From UBA1181 sp045600225 (GTDB lineage Bacteria > Bacteroidota > Bacteroidia > Bacteroidales > Paludibacteraceae), in contig JAZRXL010000022.1 of the NCBI GenBank assembly GCA_045600225.1, positions 1-64,000 on the forward strand: a DNA stretch of 64,000 nt. The letters run 5' to 3'. The notes beneath the pieces were generated by a model that saw nothing but the letters and a program-made list of their open reading frames with translations, was not told where the DNA came from and searched no databases. Position 1 is the stretch's first letter; the number at the start of each line of letters is the position of its first letter. Below are positions 1-8,010 of the stretch, one piece after another. Position numbers and translations under genes: made by a program.

Positions 1-88
1 ACACATAACCTTTTAATTCCACCTCGCGTGTCTCGTACCAACCTGTGGCTTCGTTGTACACACGTTCTGTCCTTGTCTTGTGTTTCAT
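1..88 (-). CDS. 5' end of an unidentified small gene, cut by the window edge
   Basis: An open frame starts with ATG at 88-86 on the minus strand and runs off the window after 29 codons. The visible residues are charged and hydrophilic (MKHKTRTERVYNEATGWYE, then TREVELKGYV). There is no signal peptide, and no family is recognised. A perfect 9-base inverted repeat lies directly before the ATG (89-120). It could be a real short gene or chance open frame; the clean start and the adjoining repeat favour a gene. Confidence 0.45.
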   Translation of the reverse strand, partial: MKHKTRTERVYNEATGWYETREVELKGYV

Positions 89-120
89 TGTCACTTCTTT
101 CTTTGTTCCCAAAGTGACAA
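89..120. repeat. Perfect 9-base inverted repeat before the edge gene
   Basis: TTGTCACTT at 89-97 is repeated in inverted form as AAGTGACAA at 112-120, with a 14-base spacer. It touches the ATG of the minus-strand edge gene. It could be an operator or an mRNA hairpin blocking initiation; the sequence does not decide. Confidence 0.5.
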
Positions 121-155
121 CTTTTTCTAGTATAAGTCACTAATAGATCAAAATA

Positions 156-190
156 AAGAAGGCGTACTATAAAAATGGTACGCCTTTCTT
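156..190 (-). terminator. Intrinsic terminator of the outer-membrane protein gene
   Basis: GGCGTAC (161-167) pairs with GTACGCC (178-184), extended by AAGAA/TTTCTT, and the minus strand continues into a T-rich stretch. It lies about 20 bases beyond the stop codon at 210. Confidence 0.8.
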
Positions 191-209
191 GTTACTTTTT
201 TGTATTGAT

Positions 210-998
210 TTAGAATTTGAATCCCAAGAAGATGCGGAATGAGTTTCTTCTTGTGTGACTGACACCGTTTGATAGATTGAAGTATTGGTTGTTGGTGTTT
301 TTATTATCATCAAACCAATCTACAGATTTAGGTTTTGCTATGTTGTATTCAACACCAACTTGGAATATTTTATAGCGGAACGCTCCTCCAATGTAGTGTG
401 ATAGTCCAAATTCAGCTTCAAGGTCATCAATTTTGTAATCTAGTAGTTCTGCAGCTTTTTTGTAAGTCTCTTGCATATTTTCATCTGCAAACTCAAAATT
501 TTGTAATGTCAAACTAGGACAAAGGTTGTAGTAGATATCGATAGCCATATTGTCTGTTGGGTAGAAAGTTCCCATCGGACCAACACCTAATGCATCTGCC
601 TTGACGGTTTTTCCTTTCAATATCTCTTGTCCATTTAGGTTCTTTAGTAAGCCTTTAAAATCATTAAAGAAGATTTTGCTAGCGCTGAATGATGCATCCA
701 ACCAACGAGCATTAATAGCAATACCAAACTTTCCTGGGTTGGCAACATACCAACGAGAGTCTAAGGTCAAACCAAACAAAGGCGTGTTTTTTCTGTCAAC
801 ATAAGGATTGTTCGAGTTTACGTCTGCATTTGTTAATGCGCTCCATATAGAATTGCTCTTTTTGTACGAAACCTCTGCAAATCTGTCTCCTACAAGACCG
901 ACATTCAATTTGATTCCTAATCCATTGTCATTTCCTTGTTCTTGTGCAAAAGCGCTTATGCCGAACAAAGCAAATGCAAATAATAATATTTTTTTCAT
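210..998 (-). CDS. Outer-membrane beta-barrel protein, function unknown
   Basis: A 262-residue protein with a classical signal peptide (MKKILLFAFALFGISAFAQ, signal peptidase I cleavage after AFA). The mature part alternates polar and aromatic residues in short strands and ends in the aromatic residue of a barrel C-terminus (FRIFLGFKF). This is typical of small Bacteroidota outer-membrane barrels of the OmpW/PorT-like size class. No ligand or transport role can be read from it. It is a single-gene unit with its own -7 box (1088-1095), a leader of about 85 bases and a terminator (156-190). The divergent neighbour is asnA. Membership of the barrel class is fairly secure; the specific family is not. 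Confidence 0.7.
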   Translation of the reverse strand: MKKILLFAFALFGISAFAQEQGNDNGLGIKLNVGLVGDRFAEVSYKKSNSIWSALTNADVNSNNPYVDRKNTPLFGLTLDSRWYVANPGKFGIAINARWLDASFSASKIFFNDFKGLLKNLNGQEILKGKTVKADALGVGPMGTFYPTDNMAIDIYYNLCPSLTLQNFEFADENMQETYKKAAELLDYKIDDLEAEFGLSHYIGGAFRYKIFQVGVEYNIAKPKSVDWFDDNKNTNNQYFNLSNGVSHTRRNSFRIFLGFKF

Positions 999-1087
999 TG
1001 TAATAAAAAAATAAAATAGGTCCCCGATGAAACGATAAATGTAATTGCTATAAGAGTGGGGAACTTAACCCTTATCGTAATTCGTTG

Positions 1088-1095
1088 CAAAATTA
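1088..1095 (-). promoter_or_regulatory. Bacteroidota -7 box for the outer-membrane protein gene
   Basis: On the minus strand the sequence is TAATTTTG, an exact match to TAnnTTTG, about 90 bases before the ATG at 998. The leader between them contains short complementary C- and G-runs that may fold. Confidence 0.65.
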
Positions 1096-1226
1096 ATATT
1101 AGTTTTACTTTATAAAAAATATTTAAGGTTATTTCTTATTTTTACATTAAATATTTATTAATGTTAAGTTGATATAGTGATAATTGTGTATTTGTTTTGC
1201 TTTGGTGTGTTTTATGTGGTGTCTTA

Positions 1227-1239
1227 TAGCAAATTGATA
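1227..1239. promoter_or_regulatory. 13-base element shared with the gltB promoter
   Basis: TAGCAAATTGATA occurs here and again at 20088-20100 before gltB. In both places it is followed two bases later by a run of A. It lies 32 bases upstream of the asnA -7 box. Both downstream genes assimilate nitrogen, so a common regulator site is a reasonable inference; no protein can be assigned. Confidence 0.4.
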
Positions 1240-1271
1240 TCAAAAAGTGCGATAATGACTAAAAAAATATA

Positions 1272-1279
1272 TATATTTG
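1272..1279 (+). promoter_or_regulatory. -7 box for asnA
   Basis: TATATTTG matches TAnnTTTG and lies about 60 bases before the asnA ATG. A convincing -33 TTTG is not present at the usual 19-21 base spacing, as would fit an activated promoter. Confidence 0.6.
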
Positions 1280-1340
1280 CACAATCATTATATCAAAATG
1301 AAAATAAAAATACAATTGTAACAACAAAAAAATAAGATAT

Positions 1341-2378
1341 ATGAGTTACTTAAAGATTCCAAAGGGGTATAAGCCATTATTGGATATGCGCCAAACAGAA
1401 CTAGGAATAAAGAAGGTAAAAGACTTCTTTCAAGGCAGTTTGTCTGCTGAGTTGAGATTAAGGAGAGTAACTGCTCCTTTGTTTGTAATGAAGGGACAAG
1501 GTATCAATGATGACTTGAATGGAGTAGAAAGAGCTGTCTCTTTCCCTATTAAGGATTTGGGAGATCAAAGGGCAGAGGTAGTGCACTCTTTGGCAAAGTG
1601 GAAGAGATTGATGCTTTCTGAATATGAGATCGAACCTGGTTTCGGTTTGTATACAGATATGAATGCTATTCGTTCTGATGAGTCTTTAGGTAATCTACAC
1701 TCTTTGTATGTAGACCAATGGGATTGGGAGCGTACAATTACAGCAGAAGATCGTACTATTGACTTCTTGAAGGATATTGTTTCAAGAATTTATTCTGTGC
1801 TTGTTCGTACTGAGTATGTAGTATATGAGATGTATCCACAAATCAAGCCAGTATTGCCAGATAAGATCACTTTCATTCATGCAGAAAAGCTTCGTCAGCT
1901 ATATCCAGACAAGACTCCTAAAGAACGTGAGAACTTGATAACAAAGAAGTATGGTGCCGTATTTATCATGGGTGTTGGTGGTCCGTTAGGAGATGGCGAA
2001 AAACATGATGGACGTGCTCCAGATTATGATGACTGGACAACTCCAGGAGAGGAAGGTTTGCCAGGATTGAATGGCGATATCCTTGTTTGGAACGAAATTT
2101 TGGATCAAGCAATGGAGCTTTCTTCTATGGGTATCCGTGTAAATAAGGAATCTTTGCTTCGTCAGTTGGAAATGACAGGACAAGAAGAGCGTAAAAACTT
2201 GTATTTCCACAAACGTTTGTTGGAGGGCTCTTTGCCTTTGAGCATCGGTGGTGGAATCGGACAGTCTCGTCTATGTATGTTCTTCCTTCGTAAAGCTCAT
2301 GTGGGTGAGATTCAAGCAAGTATTTGGCCTGAGGATATGCGAAAGACTTGTATGGAGAATAATATACCATTGATATAA
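1341..2378 (+). CDS. asnA: Aspartate-ammonia ligase (asparagine synthetase A)
   Basis: AsnA makes asparagine from aspartate and free ammonia with ATP, in the cytoplasm. The 345-residue length and whole sequence match the AsnA family, which has a class II aminoacyl-tRNA synthetase-like fold. Recognisable family segments are LHSLYVDQWDWE, ITFIHAEKLRQLYPD and the C-terminal SIGGGIGQSRLCMFFL. Its stop codon overlaps the start of the S41 protease gene by one base, so the two are probably translated together. The window also encodes the glutamine-dependent AsnB at 26.1 kb, giving one ammonia-dependent and one glutamine-dependent route. The promoter region carries a 13-base element also found before gltB, hinting at shared nitrogen control. 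Confidence 0.97.
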   Translation: MSYLKIPKGYKPLLDMRQTELGIKKVKDFFQGSLSAELRLRRVTAPLFVMKGQGINDDLNGVERAVSFPIKDLGDQRAEVVHSLAKWKRLMLSEYEIEPGFGLYTDMNAIRSDESLGNLHSLYVDQWDWERTITAEDRTIDFLKDIVSRIYSVLVRTEYVVYEMYPQIKPVLPDKITFIHAEKLRQLYPDKTPKERENLITKKYGAVFIMGVGGPLGDGEKHDGRAPDYDDWTTPGEEGLPGLNGDILVWNEILDQAMELSSMGIRVNKESLLRQLEMTGQEERKNLYFHKRLLEGSLPLSIGGGIGQSRLCMFFLRKAHVGEIQASIWPEDMRKTCMENNIPLI

Positions 2379-4015
2379 TGCAAATGAAGAATATAATTAA
2401 GTTTATTGGTATCTTTTTAATTATGCTTCCTTCTATGGGATATGCACAATTTAAAGATATCAATATTCAAAAATTAGACTTGGTTACCTATATGTTAGAC
2501 CACTACTATGTTGATTCTACATCAACAGAGAAGTTGGTGGAGTACGCAATTCGAGGTATGTTGTCTAATTTGGATCCTCACTCTTCTTATATCTCGAAAG
2601 AGAATTTAAAGAAGGAAAGCGAACCTCTTGAAGGTAGTTTTGAGGGCGTTGGCGTTGTATTCCAAATGATGGAGGATACCTTGTTGGTGGTGCAAACCAT
2701 ATCTGGTGGTCCTTCTGAAAAGGTTGGAATTATGGCAGGCGACCGTTTCATCTATGTGAATGATACGACTATCGCAGGTGTGAAAATGCAAAACAGTGAT
2801 ATTCAAAAAAGAATACGTGGTCCTAAGGGTACTGTGGTTAATATTAAGGTTTTGCGTCGTGGTGTGAAGGATTTAATCGAATTTAATGTTACTCGAGATA
2901 AAATTCCTTTGTATAGCGTAGATGCTTCTTATATGGTTGACAAGAAGACTGGTTATATCAAGGTGGATAGATTCTCAAGTACAACCCTTGAAGAGTTCGA
3001 TGATGCATTGGCAAAGTTGAAGAAGCAAGGTATGAAGAACCTTATTATCGATCTTCAAGACAATGGAGGTGGCTATATGTCTGCAGCTATTGGAATGATA
3101 GATAACTTCTTGCCAAAGGGAAGCATGATTGTGTATACACAAGGTCGTGCTCAACCTCGAGAGGATTATAGAGCATCAGGGAATCCTAACGGTTTTGATG
3201 GTAACTTAGTTGTTTTGGTAGATGAAGGTTCTGCCTCTGCAAGTGAAATCGTTTCAGGTGCTATCCAGGATTGGGATAGAGGAGTGCTTGTCGGTCGTCG
3301 TACCTTCGGAAAAGGTTTGGTTCAGAAGATGATGGACCTTCCTGATGGTTCTCAATTGAGAATGACAACGGCTCGTTATTACACACCTTCAGGTCGTTGT
3401 ATACAGCGTCCATACAAGGATAATATCAAAGAGTATAGAAACGATATCATTGAGCGTTATAACCATGGGGAGTTGATGCACGAGGATAGTATTTCGTTTC
3501 CTGATTCTTTAAAGTATCAAACATTGGATTTGAAGAGAACCGTTTATGGTGGCGGTGGTATTATGCCTGATATCTTTGTTCCTCTTGATACTGTTAAGTA
3601 TACTAAATATCATCGTAGTTTGGTTGCCAAGGGTGCGTTGAACACCTTTATTATGAGATATTTGGAGAATAATAGAAAAACATTGGAGGCTAAGTATCCA
3701 ACACAAAATGTGGATGCTAAAACAAAGGATGCATCTTTCCAAAAGTTCCTTGCAGAGTTTAACATCACAGATTCTGATATTGACCGTTTGGTTGAGTTAG
3801 GAGAGAAAGAGAAAGTTGAATTGGATAAGGAGCAGTTAGAGAAATCAAAATCTTTGATTAAAAAGCAGGTTAAGGCAAATATCGCAAGAGACATTTGGTC
3901 TTCTAATGAATATTTCCAAATCATGAATACGGAAAACGATATTTATTTGAAGGCATTGCAGATTCTTTCGACAGAGAAAGATTTTAAGGAAACCTTGAAG
4001 AAGAATCGTAAATAA
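2378..4015 (+). CDS. S41 family C-terminal processing peptidase
   Basis: A 545-residue periplasmic or envelope serine protease of the CtpA/Tsp type. An N-terminal signal sequence ends in MLPSMGYAQ. A PDZ domain follows at about residues 75-180, then the S41 catalytic domain. The motif GSASASE places the nucleophile at Ser287 and the general base at Lys312 (FGKG), with Asp298 in between. This is the same spacing as Ser430, Asp441 and Lys455 in E. coli Tsp. A charged helical C-terminal extension of roughly 130 residues follows, rich in Lys and Glu. Targets are not evident. Start: ATG overlaps the asnA stop; ATG at codon 3 is equally possible. Pairing with asnA looks like transcriptional convenience. 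Confidence 0.93.
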   Translation: MQMKNIIKFIGIFLIMLPSMGYAQFKDINIQKLDLVTYMLDHYYVDSTSTEKLVEYAIRGMLSNLDPHSSYISKENLKKESEPLEGSFEGVGVVFQMMEDTLLVVQTISGGPSEKVGIMAGDRFIYVNDTTIAGVKMQNSDIQKRIRGPKGTVVNIKVLRRGVKDLIEFNVTRDKIPLYSVDASYMVDKKTGYIKVDRFSSTTLEEFDDALAKLKKQGMKNLIIDLQDNGGGYMSAAIGMIDNFLPKGSMIVYTQGRAQPREDYRASGNPNGFDGNLVVLVDEGSASASEIVSGAIQDWDRGVLVGRRTFGKGLVQKMMDLPDGSQLRMTTARYYTPSGRCIQRPYKDNIKEYRNDIIERYNHGELMHEDSISFPDSLKYQTLDLKRTVYGGGGIMPDIFVPLDTVKYTKYHRSLVAKGALNTFIMRYLENNRKTLEAKYPTQNVDAKTKDASFQKFLAEFNITDSDIDRLVELGEKEKVELDKEQLEKSKSLIKKQVKANIARDIWSSNEYFQIMNTENDIYLKALQILSTEKDFKETLKKNRK

Positions 4016-4026
4016 TTGTTTTAACA

Positions 4027-4061
4027 AAACAGAATGAAAGTTGTAGGCTTTCATTCTGTTT
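4027..4061 (+). terminator. Intrinsic terminator after the S41 peptidase gene
   Basis: A 14-base perfect stem (4027-4040 with 4048-4061) and seven-base loop are followed by a run of T. It sits 12 bases past the stop codon. Confidence 0.9.
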
Positions 4062-4123
4062 TTTTTACTCGTCCGAAAGATTATTATTTGGGGCGATTTT
4101 TTCATCTTTCGTAAACAACAAAA

Positions 4124-4162
4124 AAAATTCCCCAAAAGCATAAAAGCCTTTTGGGGAATTTT
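4124..4162 (-). terminator. Intrinsic terminator of the trp operon
   Basis: A 15-base perfect stem (4124-4138 with 4148-4162) is followed on the minus strand by a long T run. It lies 20 bases after the trpA stop. Confidence 0.92.
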
Positions 4163-4181
4163 AATTTTCTTTTGTTGGAGT

Positions 4182-4958
4182 TTATTTGCTTAAAGCATCC
4201 ATTAATTTGTCCACTGCTTTCTCTGCATCTCCATTTGACTCGTTCAACAATTGAACAAATTTAGAGCCGATGATAGCTCCATTTGCATTAGCTTGAGCCG
4301 ACTCTAATGTCTGCTTGTTGCTGATACCGAAACCGATCATGGTTGGGTTCTTCAAGTTCAATGAATGAACATGGTTGAAGTAGGCTTGCTTAGCATCGTC
4401 AAAACTCTTCTGTGCACCTGTTGTTGCTGCTGAAGATACCATGTAGATAAATCCGTCTGTATTGTCGTCAATGAAACGGATGCGCTCATCGCTCGTTTCA
4501 GGAGTGATCAACATGATGATACGGATATCATACTTGTCTGCAATAGGCTTAAAATCTTCCATGTAATCCTTAAATGGAAGGTCTGGAAGAATAACACCAT
4601 CAATACCTACTTCGTTGCAGCTCTTGCAGAAGTTCTCGAATCCGTATTGAATAATAGGGTTAAGATAACCCATCATAACCAAAGGAATGGATACCTCCTT
4701 ACGGATATCTTTTAGCTGGCTAAATAGTTTGCGAAGACTCATTCCATTGCGCAAAGCTAATGTTGCAGCATCTTGAATGATAGGTCCGTCGGCCATAGGA
4801 TCGCTGAAAGGAATACCAATCTCAATCATATTGATGCCTTTGCGTTCCAATGTCTTGATAACATCTGCGGTTCCTTCTAATGTAGGAGAACCAGCACAGA
4901 AATACAAACTCAACAAATTGGTGGGTTTGGATTGGAAAAGTTGATTGATTCTATTCAT
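4182..4958 (-). CDS. trpA: Tryptophan synthase alpha subunit
   Basis: TrpA cleaves indole-3-glycerol phosphate to indole and glyceraldehyde 3-phosphate and passes indole to TrpB. It is a 258-residue TIM barrel of normal length. The catalytic Glu lies in the MIEIGIPFSDPMADGP segment and the catalytic Asp in GIDGVILPDLP. The phosphate-binding end is seen at IGFGISNKQT and GAIIGSKFV. It is the last gene of the operon. Its start overlaps the trpF stop by eight bases, so translational coupling is likely, and the operon terminator follows. Confidence 0.97.
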   Translation of the reverse strand: MNRINQLFQSKPTNLLSLYFCAGSPTLEGTADVIKTLERKGINMIEIGIPFSDPMADGPIIQDAATLALRNGMSLRKLFSQLKDIRKEVSIPLVMMGYLNPIIQYGFENFCKSCNEVGIDGVILPDLPFKDYMEDFKPIADKYDIRIIMLITPETSDERIRFIDDNTDGFIYMVSSAATTGAQKSFDDAKQAYFNHVHSLNLKNPTMIGFGISNKQTLESAQANANGAIIGSKFVQLLNESNGDAEKAVDKLMDALSK

Positions 4959-5574
4959 TGTTTTTTAATTTTTTAATAAACGAATTAAGTTTTTCTGCAT
5001 CCTTGAATGCAGGAGAAGTCTCAAACTTGGAGTTGAGGTCTACACCCGCTAGGTGCGGATGGTTAAATGCTTTAACCTCCTCTACGTTCTCAAGACCAAT
5101 ACCTCCACTCAAAAGGAAAGGTGTAGTGCCTTGATATTGTTGCAGTAGACTCCAGTCGAAAGAGTAACCCGCACCGCCCTTCGTTGGTGTTTTGGTGTCG
5201 AATACATAGTAATTACATACTCCTTCGTAGCTCTTCGCTTTTTCTAGATCTTCAAGGGTGGCTATGCCGAATGCTTTGTTGATCAATATAGGGCGATCAA
5301 TGGCATGGCGTAGTTGCTGGCAGTATTCTGGTGTCTCGCTTCCATGAAGTTGGACACCATCGAATCCAAACTCTTCTACCTTCTCTTTGATCTTTTCTAT
5401 GCTATAATCAACAAACACACCAATGCGTTTTACTTGTGTGGGCATATAATGGGGTAGTTGAGATACATGTCTCTTAGACTTCTCATAAAAGATGAAGCCC
5501 ATCCAATCGATATCCAAACGTTCTACGGCTTGGATATTCTCTGCCTCTCGCATTCCGCATACCTTGATAATCAT
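4951..5574 (-). CDS. trpF: Phosphoribosylanthranilate isomerase
   Basis: TrpF carries out the Amadori rearrangement of phosphoribosylanthranilate to CdRP, the third step from chorismate. The 207-residue TIM barrel has the family start IIKVCGMREAENI with its catalytic Cys, and the catalytic Asp region GVDLNSKFETSPAFKD near the end. LLSGGIGLENV is the phosphate-binding glycine segment. The gene is separate from trpC, unlike the TrpC-TrpF fusion of enterobacteria. It overlaps trpA by eight bases and follows trpC after 11 bases. Confidence 0.96.
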   Translation of the reverse strand: MIIKVCGMREAENIQAVERLDIDWMGFIFYEKSKRHVSQLPHYMPTQVKRIGVFVDYSIEKIKEKVEEFGFDGVQLHGSETPEYCQQLRHAIDRPILINKAFGIATLEDLEKAKSYEGVCNYYVFDTKTPTKGGAGYSFDWSLLQQYQGTTPFLLSGGIGLENVEEVKAFNHPHLAGVDLNSKFETSPAFKDAEKLNSFIKKLKNNE

Positions 5575-5585
5575 ATCTCTGTTGT

Positions 5586-6386
5586 TTAAGATTCTACTTG
5601 TTGAATAAAGGATTGTAGTGCTAATCCTGGATCACTCTCTTTCATGAAGTTTTCACCGATTAGGAAGCCTCTAAATCCTACTTCACGCAACTCTTTAACC
5701 GTCTCTGGTTTGCTGATACCACTCTCGCTGACCAATGTGAATTCATTGGGTAGAAGGTGTGCAATCTTAAACGATTGTTGTACATCGGTATGGAAAGTAC
5801 CTAAGTGACGGTTGTTTACACCCAACATATCTACCTCTGGAGTCACGTAATCCAATTCCTTCTCGTCATGAATTTCTAGCAAAACTTCTAATCCTAGCGA
5901 ATGGGCTTTTTGAAGAAGCTGCTTACACTCTTCCTTTGTTAAATCAGCTGCAATGAGAAGTACAGCATCTGCACCTATTAGCTTTGCTTCATACAGTTGG
6001 TATTCATCTACAATGAAGTCCTTGCGTAGAATAGGAGTGGCAATTTTCTCTCTGACAGAAGAGATGAACTCTTGTTTTCCTCCGAAGTAATTATAATCGG
6101 TAAGAATAGAGATGGCAGATGCTCCGTTGGCTGAATATTTAGGTACAACATCCAAGACGGAAGCGTCTTCGTGAATCCAACCCTTGGAAGGAGATTTGCG
6201 TTTGAATTCGCTGATGATACCAGACTTGCTAGAGGCAAGACTCTCTCTCATTGAGCGTTGTTTCAATCCACAAAGTTCGATCTTTTTCTCAGCCTCTTGT
6301 GCAATAGTTTGAAGTGAGACAATCTGCTTTGCCTCTGCTACCTCAATGTGTTTGTTGGCTACTATTTCCTCTAATATATCCTTCAT
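5586..6386 (-). CDS. trpC: Indole-3-glycerol-phosphate synthase
   Basis: TrpC decarboxylates and closes the ring of CdRP to give indole-3-glycerol phosphate. The 266-residue TIM barrel shows the family motifs in order: SGIISEFKRKSPSKGWI (catalytic Lys), ISILTDYNYFGG, PILRKDFIVDEYQ (second catalytic Lys), AVLLIAADLT, MLGVNNRHLGTF, LVSESGI and GFLIGENFM. It is a stand-alone enzyme, placed between trpD and trpF with short spacers. Confidence 0.97.
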   Translation of the reverse strand: MKDILEEIVANKHIEVAEAKQIVSLQTIAQEAEKKIELCGLKQRSMRESLASSKSGIISEFKRKSPSKGWIHEDASVLDVVPKYSANGASAISILTDYNYFGGKQEFISSVREKIATPILRKDFIVDEYQLYEAKLIGADAVLLIAADLTKEECKQLLQKAHSLGLEVLLEIHDEKELDYVTPEVDMLGVNNRHLGTFHTDVQQSFKIAHLLPNEFTLVSESGISKPETVKELREVGFRGFLIGENFMKESDPGLALQSFIQQVES

Positions 6387-6396
6387 GTCGGTTGGA

Positions 6397-7401
6397 TTAT
6401 GAATTCAGTTCGACATATTTCTTTAATACATTCAAAGCCTTTCCGCTTTCCAACGATTCGCGAGCGATAGATAGACACTCTTGGAACGACTTCTGTTGCT
6501 CAATCACATGAATGGCGAAAGCTGAGTTGATCAATACCACGTTTTTCTGTGCTTGGGTTGAACGATTCTCTAGCACTGCGTCGAAGATCTCTTTAGCCTC
6601 TTCTAGGGTAGAACCTCCGTAAAGCTCTTCAGTTCTTAGAATGTCCATGCCAAATTCTTGTGGTTGATAAATGTGCTCCTCGTCGTTGTAGACTACTTTA
6701 AAGTTGCCTGTTAAAGATATCTCATCGTAACCATCAACGCTGGTGACGATACCGAACTGAATACCTAGACGTTGGTATACCTGCTTGTAGAGTCTTTGTT
6801 GATCAAGGTTGGCTGTTCCTAGCAACTGATAGTCAGGCTGGCAAGGATTAACCAATGGTCCGAGTAGGTTGAAACAAGTTGGAGTACCTAACTGACCTAG
6901 AGCCTTTCTGGCTGGAGCAACCCATTTCATTCCTTTGGCAAATAGTTGTGCGTGTTGATGAACAAATCCGCAAGTCTCTAATGAGCGAAACAATTGATCG
7001 TTATCATTAGTGAATTTCACACCGTGTGCCTCTAAAACATTGCTGGCACCAGATACACTGGATGCTGCATAGTTTCCATGCTTGGCTACTTTGTAACCAG
7101 CACCTGCGACTACGAAGCACGAACAGGTGGAAATATTGAAGGTGTTCTTCCCATCACCTCCTGTACCAACGATGTCGATTACCTTGTAGGGCGCGAAGTT
7201 AGTGTGAATGCCTGTTTCCAACAATCCTTCACGGAATCCGATGATTTCATCGACGCTTACACCACGCATCTGAATACCCATCAAAATGGCAGCGATCTGC
7301 TCATTGGTATATTTTTGTTCTGTGATCTCTATCAACAGCTCTTTTGCTTGCTCTATTGATAGCGTATCCTGATTGGTCAGTTTCTTTAATATATTGTCCA
7401 T
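6397..7401 (-). CDS. trpD: Anthranilate phosphoribosyltransferase
   Basis: TrpD joins anthranilate to PRPP. The 334-residue protein has the PRPP-binding GTGGDGKNTFNIST loop at about residue 80, the KHGNYAASS motif that contacts PRPP, and FNLLGPLVNPC. It is a stand-alone enzyme not fused to TrpG. It lies in the middle of the trp operon, 10 bases ahead of trpC and 21 bases after trpG. Confidence 0.97.
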   Translation of the reverse strand: MDNILKKLTNQDTLSIEQAKELLIEITEQKYTNEQIAAILMGIQMRGVSVDEIIGFREGLLETGIHTNFAPYKVIDIVGTGGDGKNTFNISTCSCFVVAGAGYKVAKHGNYAASSVSGASNVLEAHGVKFTNDNDQLFRSLETCGFVHQHAQLFAKGMKWVAPARKALGQLGTPTCFNLLGPLVNPCQPDYQLLGTANLDQQRLYKQVYQRLGIQFGIVTSVDGYDEISLTGNFKVVYNDEEHIYQPQEFGMDILRTEELYGGSTLEEAKEIFDAVLENRSTQAQKNVVLINSAFAIHVIEQQKSFQECLSIARESLESGKALNVLKKYVELNS

Positions 7402-7422
7402 TCTAATTTTAATTCTTAGTTT

Positions 7423-7992
7423 TTAATTAGTATGCTCCACCCAGTTCTGAATCATCTTTTTCCCATCTGGTGTCAAAACAGACTCAGGGTGGAATTGGAT
7501 ACCATGGATGTCTAACTCTTTGTGACGTAAAGCCATCACTTGTCCTTCATCACTAGTAGCAGTAATTACTAAACACTCTGGCATAGAAGCCGCATCTACC
7601 ACCCATGAGTGGTAACGACCTACTTGAATGTCTTTGGGTAATCCCTCAAATACATAATCATCTGCAACTATGTGTGCAGGAGTTTGAACTCCGTGGAAAA
7701 CATCACTTAAATTAACAAGTGTTCCTCCGAATGATTCTCCAATAGCTTGCTCTCCCAAACAAATGCCCAAAATAGGTTTTTTGCCTGCATATTCTTTGAT
7801 GACTTGCATTAACAAGCCAGCTTCCGTAGGAATACCAGGACCAGGACTAAGCATAATTTTATCGAATGAGGCCAAATCCTTCAAATCGAATTGGTCATTG
7901 CGATATACGGTCACGTCCACCTTCAACTCTCTCAACAAGTGGTAGAGGTTATAGGTGAAGCTATCATAATTATCTATCAATACAACTTTCAT
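7423..7992 (-). CDS. trpG: Anthranilate synthase glutamine amidotransferase subunit
   Basis: TrpG hydrolyses glutamine and channels ammonia to TrpE for anthranilate synthesis. The 189-residue class I amidotransferase has the nucleophile Cys78 in GICLGEQAIGE and the His168/Glu170 pair in GIQFHPESVLT. LSPGPGIPTEAG forms the oxyanion segment. The residue after the CLG turn is Glu81 where His is common in TrpG and PabA proteins; the catalytic triad itself is intact. It directly follows trpE with an 18-base gap. It might also serve folate synthesis as PabA if no other copy exists. Confidence 0.95.
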   Translation of the reverse strand: MKVVLIDNYDSFTYNLYHLLRELKVDVTVYRNDQFDLKDLASFDKIMLSPGPGIPTEAGLLMQVIKEYAGKKPILGICLGEQAIGESFGGTLVNLSDVFHGVQTPAHIVADDYVFEGLPKDIQVGRYHSWVVDAASMPECLVITATSDEGQVMALRHKELDIHGIQFHPESVLTPDGKKMIQNWVEHTN

Positions 7993-8010
7993 ATCCTATC
8001 AACTCTTAAA

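Larger units (their letters stand above)
999..1340. other. Divergent intergenic region between the barrel gene and asnA
   Basis: This stretch of 342 bases is very AT-rich and has no credible ORF. It carries the minus-strand -7 box at 1088-1095, the plus-strand -7 box at 1272-1279, and the 13-base element at 1227-1239 shared with the gltB promoter. It also contains the perfect palindrome TTGATATCAA overlapping that element. Confidence 0.7.
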
